Source of the DNA: Saprospiraceae bacterium UBA2329
GTDB lineage: Bacteria; Bacteroidota; Bacteroidia; Chitinophagales; Saprospiraceae
Length of the DNA: 64,000 nucleotides
Direction: 5' to 3'
Assembly (NCBI GenBank): GCA_002344975.1
Contig: DDUV01000005.1
Location: 9,993-73,992, forward strand
A program made the translations under genes and the position numbers. The notes beneath the pieces are model-generated. The model worked only from the letters and a program-made list of their open reading frames with translations, did not search any database and was not told where the DNA came from. Of the stretch, positions 59,946 to 64,000 are shown piece by piece (position 1 is the stretch's first letter; every line of letters starts with the position of its first letter).

Positions 59946-61080
59946 CGCGCTCTGGCTTTTCATTGCGGTTGCGTTCCCGCTCTTTTTACAGGCTCAATCA
60001 GACAATGTACGCCGCCTCAAACTCATTTTTGCCGGCGACATCATGGGGCACGAAACTCAAATTCGCGCCGCCGAGGTGGAAAAAGACAAATTGTACGACT
60101 ATACGCCCTGCTTCGAGTATGTGGCGCCCATCCTGAAACAAGCCGATCTGGCCATCGGCAACCTCGAACTCACGCTGCCCGGCAAACCTCCTTACACCGG
60201 CTATCCGATGTTCAAAAGCCCGGAAGAACTGGCCCTGGCGCTCCGCCATGCCGGTTTCGACCTGTTGGTCACTTCCAATAACCACTCCAACGACGGCGGC
60301 CTGAACGGGGTCATCAACACACTCAACACCTTAGATAATTACAACTTTTACCACACCGGCACCTTCCGGGATTCGCTGGAGCGGAACGACTTCTATCCGC
60401 TCATTGTGTATAAAAACGATTTCAGGCTCGCTTTCCTCAATTACACTTACGGCACCAACGGACTGATTACCAAGCCGCCCTCGGTGGTCAACCTTATTGA
60501 CGAGCAACTCATCGCCGCCGATATGGAAACCGCCCGGCAAATGGCTCCCGATTTCATCATCGTCATCATGCACTGGGGTGACGAATACCAGATCATCGAA
60601 AACAAAACCCAACGCGATCTGGCCGCCAAACTCATCGGCTGGGGCGCCGACCTTGTCATTGGAGCGCACCCGCACGTCGTGCAACCTGTGAGGCAGGAAA
60701 CAGCCGCAGGCGCCGACAGTACCGGACGCAAAGTGTGGACGGCTTATTCGTTGGGCAATTACATCTCCGGTCAGCGCAAAATCAACACCGACGGCGGTAT
60801 GATGCTGGAGGTAGAGTTGCAAAAAACACTGCCCGCCGGCCCCACTGCGCTCACCGACATCGCCTTTATTCCCACCTGGGTCTGGATTCAAACCCTGCCC
60901 ACCGGCAAAAGGCACTATCGCATCCTGCCCGTTGCAGCGTTTGAACAGGAAAACAATGCACTGCCCAAGCTCTCCGAAACCGACAGGGCGCTGTTGAAAC
61001 GGCATGGCGCGGCACTGCGCAAACATCTCCCGGCCATTCGCGAGCGCGTCATCCGGGCAGAGGATTTGCTCTCGGAGTAG
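59908..61080 (+). CDS. CapA-family metallophosphatase-like exported protein
   Basis: 390 residues. A signal peptide (hydrophobic 14-28, FPLFLQAQ) precedes a CapA/PgsA-type metallophosphoesterase-like fold with LIFAGDIMGHE, AIGNLELTL, SNNHSNDGG, MHWGDEY and GAHPHVVQPV. Family members take part in poly-gamma-glutamate capsule formation in Bacillus, but most have unknown roles. The overlap with mrdA suggests a cell-wall or envelope link. Confidence 0.88.
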   Translation: MPICSNSRKPSLNALWLFIAVAFPLFLQAQSDNVRRLKLIFAGDIMGHETQIRAAEVEKDKLYDYTPCFEYVAPILKQADLAIGNLELTLPGKPPYTGYPMFKSPEELALALRHAGFDLLVTSNNHSNDGGLNGVINTLNTLDNYNFYHTGTFRDSLERNDFYPLIVYKNDFRLAFLNYTYGTNGLITKPPSVVNLIDEQLIAADMETARQMAPDFIIVIMHWGDEYQIIENKTQRDLAAKLIGWGADLVIGAHPHVVQPVRQETAAGADSTGRKVWTAYSLGNYISGQRKINTDGGMMLEVELQKTLPAGPTALTDIAFIPTWVWIQTLPTGKRHYRILPVAAFEQENNALPKLSETDRALLKRHGAALRKHLPAIRERVIRAEDLLSE

Positions 61081-61115
61081 ATTGTGGCCGTTCCTGCCCG
61101 AAACGCGAGTTTTTT

Positions 61116-61159
61116 AACGCGAATTTTGGCGAAGAGCGCGAATTTCCGCGAATGCGAGG
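61116..61159. repeat. CGCGAATTT module, second copy
   Basis: 44-base module AACGCGAATTTTGGCGAAGA onward; close match to 32931-32974. Neighbouring CCGTTCC... and TTCCAACCTGCAAA pieces also recur near the first copy. A CTCGCGGCTTATGGCTTGC block follows at 61208-61231. Confidence 0.65.
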
Positions 61160-61270
61160 GACTTTGTGGCTTACGGCTAAAAGCCGGCAGCCGTTCCAAC
61201 CTGCAAAGGCTCGCGGCTTATGGCTTGCATCTGATTTTTTCTCTAATTTTACTGTCCAAAAAAAACAACT

Positions 61271-61942
61271 ATGAAAGCAACTCGTATCCTCTGGTTACTC
61301 ATGGCCATCTCCATTATTGCCTACCCCTCCTGCAAAACCAACCGAACCGTGAAAGGCGCCGTGATTGGCGGCACGGTGGGCGGCGTGGCAGGCGGCGCCA
61401 TCGGTAAGAAGTCGGGCAATACGGCGGTGGGCATCATCATTGGGGCAGCTATCGGCGGTACGGCCGGCGCACTCATCGGCAATTACATGGATAAGCAAGC
61501 CGCAGAAATTCGCCGGGATATGAAAGGCGCCAAAGTAGAGCGCGTCGGGGAGGGCATCCTCATTACCTTCGATTCGGGGCTGCTGTTTGATGTCAATTCT
61601 TATGAACTGCGCAGCACTACCCGCCAGAATTTGAACGAATTGGCCAAGGTGCTGGGTAAATACGACGATACCGACATCGTGATACAAGGCCATACGGACA
61701 ATACAGGCGGCACGGAACTCAACCAGACGCTTTCCGAAAACCGCGCCCGCTCGGTGAAGAGTTACCTCATGCAGCAGGGCATCGTCATTTCCAGAATGTA
61801 CGACATGGGCATGGGCGAAAATTATCCGGTGCAGGACAATGCCACAGCGGCCGGCAAACAGGCCAATCGCCGCGTGGAAGTGGCTATTTATGCCAATAAA
61901 AAGCTGAAAAAAGCCGCCAAACGGGGAGATGTCGGAAATTGA
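61271..61942 (+). CDS. OmpA-like lipoprotein with glycine zipper (YiaD-like)
   Basis: 223 residues. The lipobox is IAYPSCKTN (Cys21). Residues 28-75 form a glycine-rich zipper (GGTVGGVAGGAIG, GAAIGGTAGALIG) that may cross or coat the membrane. An OmpA peptidoglycan-binding domain follows, with IVIQGHTDNTGG and LSENRARSVKSYL. It tethers the outer membrane to peptidoglycan. Confidence 0.92.
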   Translation: MKATRILWLLMAISIIAYPSCKTNRTVKGAVIGGTVGGVAGGAIGKKSGNTAVGIIIGAAIGGTAGALIGNYMDKQAAEIRRDMKGAKVERVGEGILITFDSGLLFDVNSYELRSTTRQNLNELAKVLGKYDDTDIVIQGHTDNTGGTELNQTLSENRARSVKSYLMQQGIVISRMYDMGMGENYPVQDNATAAGKQANRRVEVAIYANKKLKKAAKRGDVGN

Positions 61943-61992
61943 ACCGTGAACCAAATCAGGAACTTTGAGGTCATGGGAGCAAACCTTCGCAG

Positions 61993-62517
61993 ATGCAGGC
62001 ATACGAGATTAAATTATTGGAAACGGCGCTGATTCTTGGTGCGTTTTTGGTCGCCAGATTGATTTTGTCGAAGTTCTTCCTTCGGGTCAACCGCATATTT
62101 CCTGCGCAGAAAAACAGGATTGACGGCTTCAGAAAAATCCTGAACCTGATACTGGGCGCAGTGAGTACGGTGCTGGTCTTTATTGTGTGGGGCGTTGACC
62201 AAAAGGAATTGCTCCTGTTCGTTTCTTCGTTTCTGACGGTGCTCGGCATCGCTTTTTTTGCGCAATGGTCCTTGCTCTCCAATATCACCTCCAGCCTGAT
62301 TTTGTTTGTCAACCATCCGGCTAAAGTGGGCGATACCATTATGATTTTGGACAAGGACTTTTCTGCTCAGGGCCTCATTCGGGAAATAGGCATTTTTTTT
62401 ATTCACATCGAAACGACGCCGGGCGAAACGATCACGGTACCCACCTCGCTGTTTTTGCAAAAAATGGTAAAAATTGTGGAGCAGTCGGATGCTTCGAAAG
62501 CAAGTAGCAAGGAATGA
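61993..62517 (+). CDS. Small mechanosensitive-channel-like (MscS family) membrane protein
   Basis: 174 residues: three membrane helices (about 8-25, 50-68, 73-95), then the MscS beta domain with FVNHPAKVGDTIMI and IHIETTPGETITVPTSLF. It is shorter than E. coli MscS and lacks the large C-terminal cage. It overlaps the next gene by 4 bases. Confidence 0.85.
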   Translation: MQAYEIKLLETALILGAFLVARLILSKFFLRVNRIFPAQKNRIDGFRKILNLILGAVSTVLVFIVWGVDQKELLLFVSSFLTVLGIAFFAQWSLLSNITSSLILFVNHPAKVGDTIMILDKDFSAQGLIREIGIFFIHIETTPGETITVPTSLFLQKMVKIVEQSDASKASSKE

Positions 62518-63563
62518 CTTCAACCACTTTCACCGACCTACTCAGCCGCCTCATTGCCACGCCTTCCTTCAGCAGGGAAGAACACGTTACGGCTGAATTG
62601 CTGGCGGATTTTATTCACAATCAGGGAATTGCCTTTCGGCGAAAGCACAACAACATCTGGGCGGCCAATCTTCATTTCGACCCGGCCAAACCCACCATTT
62701 TGCTCAATTCTCACCACGATACGGTCAAGCCCAATTCGGCCTACACCCTCGATCCGTTTGAACCGCTTGTGCGCGACGGCAAGCTGTACGGATTAGGCAG
62801 TAATGACGCCGGGGCCGCGCTGGTATCGCTGTTGGCGGCATTTCTGCACTTTTACAAGCGGGAAAATCTGACCCACAATCTCCTCTTTGCCGCCACCGCC
62901 GAAGAAGAAATTTCCGGTCTCAACGGAGTGGAGAGCATCCTGCCTGAATTGGGCGACATCGCGCTGGCCATCGTGGGCGAACCCACGCTTTTTCAGATGG
63001 CGGTGGCCGAAAAAGGCTTGCTGGTGCTGGATTGTACTGCACAGGGAAAGGCCGGGCACGCTGCCCGCGAAGAAGGTGTCAACGCCATTTATGAAGCCAT
63101 GTCCGACATAGAGTGGTTTCGCAGCTACCGTTTTCCGAAAGTCTCGCCCACGCTCGGCCCCGTCAAAATGAGCGTCACCGTCATCCAGGCCGGCACGCAG
63201 CACAATGTGGTACCCGCCGAATGTCGCTTCACGGTGGACGTGCGCTGCACCGACGCCTACTCGCACGAGGAATTGTTAGACATCATTCGCAGCCAGGTCC
63301 GGGCGGAAGTCGTGCCCCGTTCTATGCGATTGCGCCCCTCGGCCATACCGATGGAGCACCCCATTGTGCAGGCCGGATTGGTTATGGGGCTGAGTGCTTA
63401 CGGTTCGCCCACCAGTTCGGACCAGGCCCTGATGCCGTTTACCAGCATCAAAATAGGGCCGGGCGATTCGGCCAGATCGCACAGCGCCGATGAATTTGTT
63501 TATTTGCACGAAATAGAACAGGGCATTGCCGGCTACATCCGGCTCTTGGAACAGGTATTATAA
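62514..63563 (+). CDS. M20-family metallohydrolase (acetylornithine/acetylcitrulline deacetylase-like)
   Basis: 349 residues. Zinc-site residues lie in LLNSHHDTVKP, GSNDAGA, ATAEEEISG, GEPT and the C-terminal RSHSADEFV. The dimerisation lid runs between about 165 and 270. The likely role is removal of the N-acyl group in arginine synthesis, because argH follows after about 85 bases. Succinyl-diaminopimelate desuccinylase is the main alternative. Confidence 0.85.
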   Translation: MTSTTFTDLLSRLIATPSFSREEHVTAELLADFIHNQGIAFRRKHNNIWAANLHFDPAKPTILLNSHHDTVKPNSAYTLDPFEPLVRDGKLYGLGSNDAGAALVSLLAAFLHFYKRENLTHNLLFAATAEEEISGLNGVESILPELGDIALAIVGEPTLFQMAVAEKGLLVLDCTAQGKAGHAAREEGVNAIYEAMSDIEWFRSYRFPKVSPTLGPVKMSVTVIQAGTQHNVVPAECRFTVDVRCTDAYSHEELLDIIRSQVRAEVVPRSMRLRPSAIPMEHPIVQAGLVMGLSAYGSPTSSDQALMPFTSIKIGPGDSARSHSADEFVYLHEIEQGIAGYIRLLEQVL

Positions 63564-63582
63564 TGTGCTATTCAGTATATCT

Positions 63583-63625
63583 CTTAAAGCTAATGGCTTG
63601 GGGCTAACAGCTTGCAGCTTTTGGG
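63583..63625. repeat. Degenerate GCTNNNGGCTT-type repeat before argH
   Basis: AAGCTAATGGCTTGGGGCTA followed by ACAGCTTGCAGCTTTTGGG; similar in unit and T-rich end to blocks at 7991 and 30458. Confidence 0.4.
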
Positions 63626-63648
63626 ATGACCCTAAATAATTAAGGATG

Positions 63649-64000
63649 ATGAAACTTTGGCAAAAAGAAGGAAACGAGGCCGGCGAATGGAGCCGCATTG
63701 TGGAAACATTCACCGTGGGCCGCGATCTGGAGTTCGACATTTTACTGGCCGAACATGACGTACTCGGCTCGCTGGCGCATACGCAAATGCTGCAAAGCAT
63801 CGGCCTGCTGACTGCGGAAGAACTGGCAAGCATCCATTCGGGGCTGAACGCCATCCTCGAAGACATACGCGCCGGGCGGTTTTCGCTGGAGCCGGGCGTG
63901 GAAGACGTACACTCGCAGGTGGAACTGCAACTCACCCGCAGCATCGGCGAAACCGGCAAAAAAATTCACAGCGGCCGCTCCCGAAACGATCAGGTTTTGC
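63649..64000 (+). CDS. argH: Argininosuccinate lyase ArgH (5' part, cut by window end)
   Basis: The first 117 codons are present; the gene runs off the window. The start MKLWQKEGNEAGEW and the blocks LLAEHDVLGSLAHTQML, EDVHSQVELQLT and KKIHSGRSRNDQV are hallmark ArgH segments. ArgH splits argininosuccinate to arginine and fumarate. An extra in-frame ATG at 63646 could be the start. Confidence 0.93.
   Translation, partial: MKLWQKEGNEAGEWSRIVETFTVGRDLEFDILLAEHDVLGSLAHTQMLQSIGLLTAEELASIHSGLNAILEDIRAGRFSLEPGVEDVHSQVELQLTRSIGETGKKIHSGRSRNDQVL

Overview
The window reads as chromosome of a member of the Bacteroidota, most likely Saprospiria-like (Lewinella/Haliscomenobacter relatives). This is an inference from gene content, not a database match. 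The support is: secreted proteins ending in type IX secretion (T9SS) sorting domains; a TonB-dependent receptor with a carboxypeptidase-regulatory-like N-terminus; the DUF4271-hemD-accA order; GH3, TIGR02757 and RprXY-like proteins; almost no Shine-Dalgarno sequences; and repeated matches to the Bacteroidota promoter -7 box TAnnTTTG about 20-80 bases upstream of start codons. No rRNA, tRNA, CRISPR array, prophage or transposase gene was found.

Layout. 0-3 kb: rsmA divergent from pdxA-lspA, with a nested palindrome between them. 3-8 kb: a large T9SS-exported protein and an unknown helical-repeat protein. 8-10 kb: parA with a small coupled partner, then a gene-free stretch holding two large palindromes. 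10-16 kb: a 2-aminoadipate-semialdehyde dehydrogenase, a LysE-type exporter, a beta-helix lipoprotein, an orphan fdhD and glutaryl-CoA dehydrogenase, suggesting lysine breakdown. 16-17.3 kb: a tandem pair of secreted paralogues. 17.3-26 kb: PhzF, an AAA/PD-(D/E)XK protein, a glycosyltransferase, TIGR02757, a TauE-like transporter, NlpC/P60, an AhpD-like protein, a lipoprotein and a GH18-like exported protein. 26-35 kb: a protease/propeller/beta-barrel fusion, frr, a secreted repeat protein and a GH3 enzyme. 35-39 kb: a branched-chain amino acid leader with attenuator hairpin, ilvD and ilvB, but no ilvN or ilvC. 39-42 kb: accA, hemD and DUF4271. 42-45.7 kb: an RprXY-like two-component pair and a membrane mannosyltransferase-like protein. 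45.7-53.9 kb: a tightly packed minus-strand gene set with a TonB receptor, a YnjB-like binding lipoprotein, a TIGR04282-like transferase, two permeases, an ATPase and a radical SAM enzyme. 54-61 kb: DUF547, then a candidate small RNA or attenuator in front of mreB-mreC-mreD-mrdA-capA. 61-64 kb: an OmpA-like lipoprotein, a small MscS-like protein, an M20 deacylase and the start of argH.

The strongest candidate for an undescribed system is the 45.7-53.9 kb gene set. It looks like a complete outer-to-inner membrane uptake route fused genetically to two enzymes, with an unknown substrate. The gene-free stretches also carry several families of palindromic or clustered repeats. One dispersed palindrome occurs three times in the first 17 kb.
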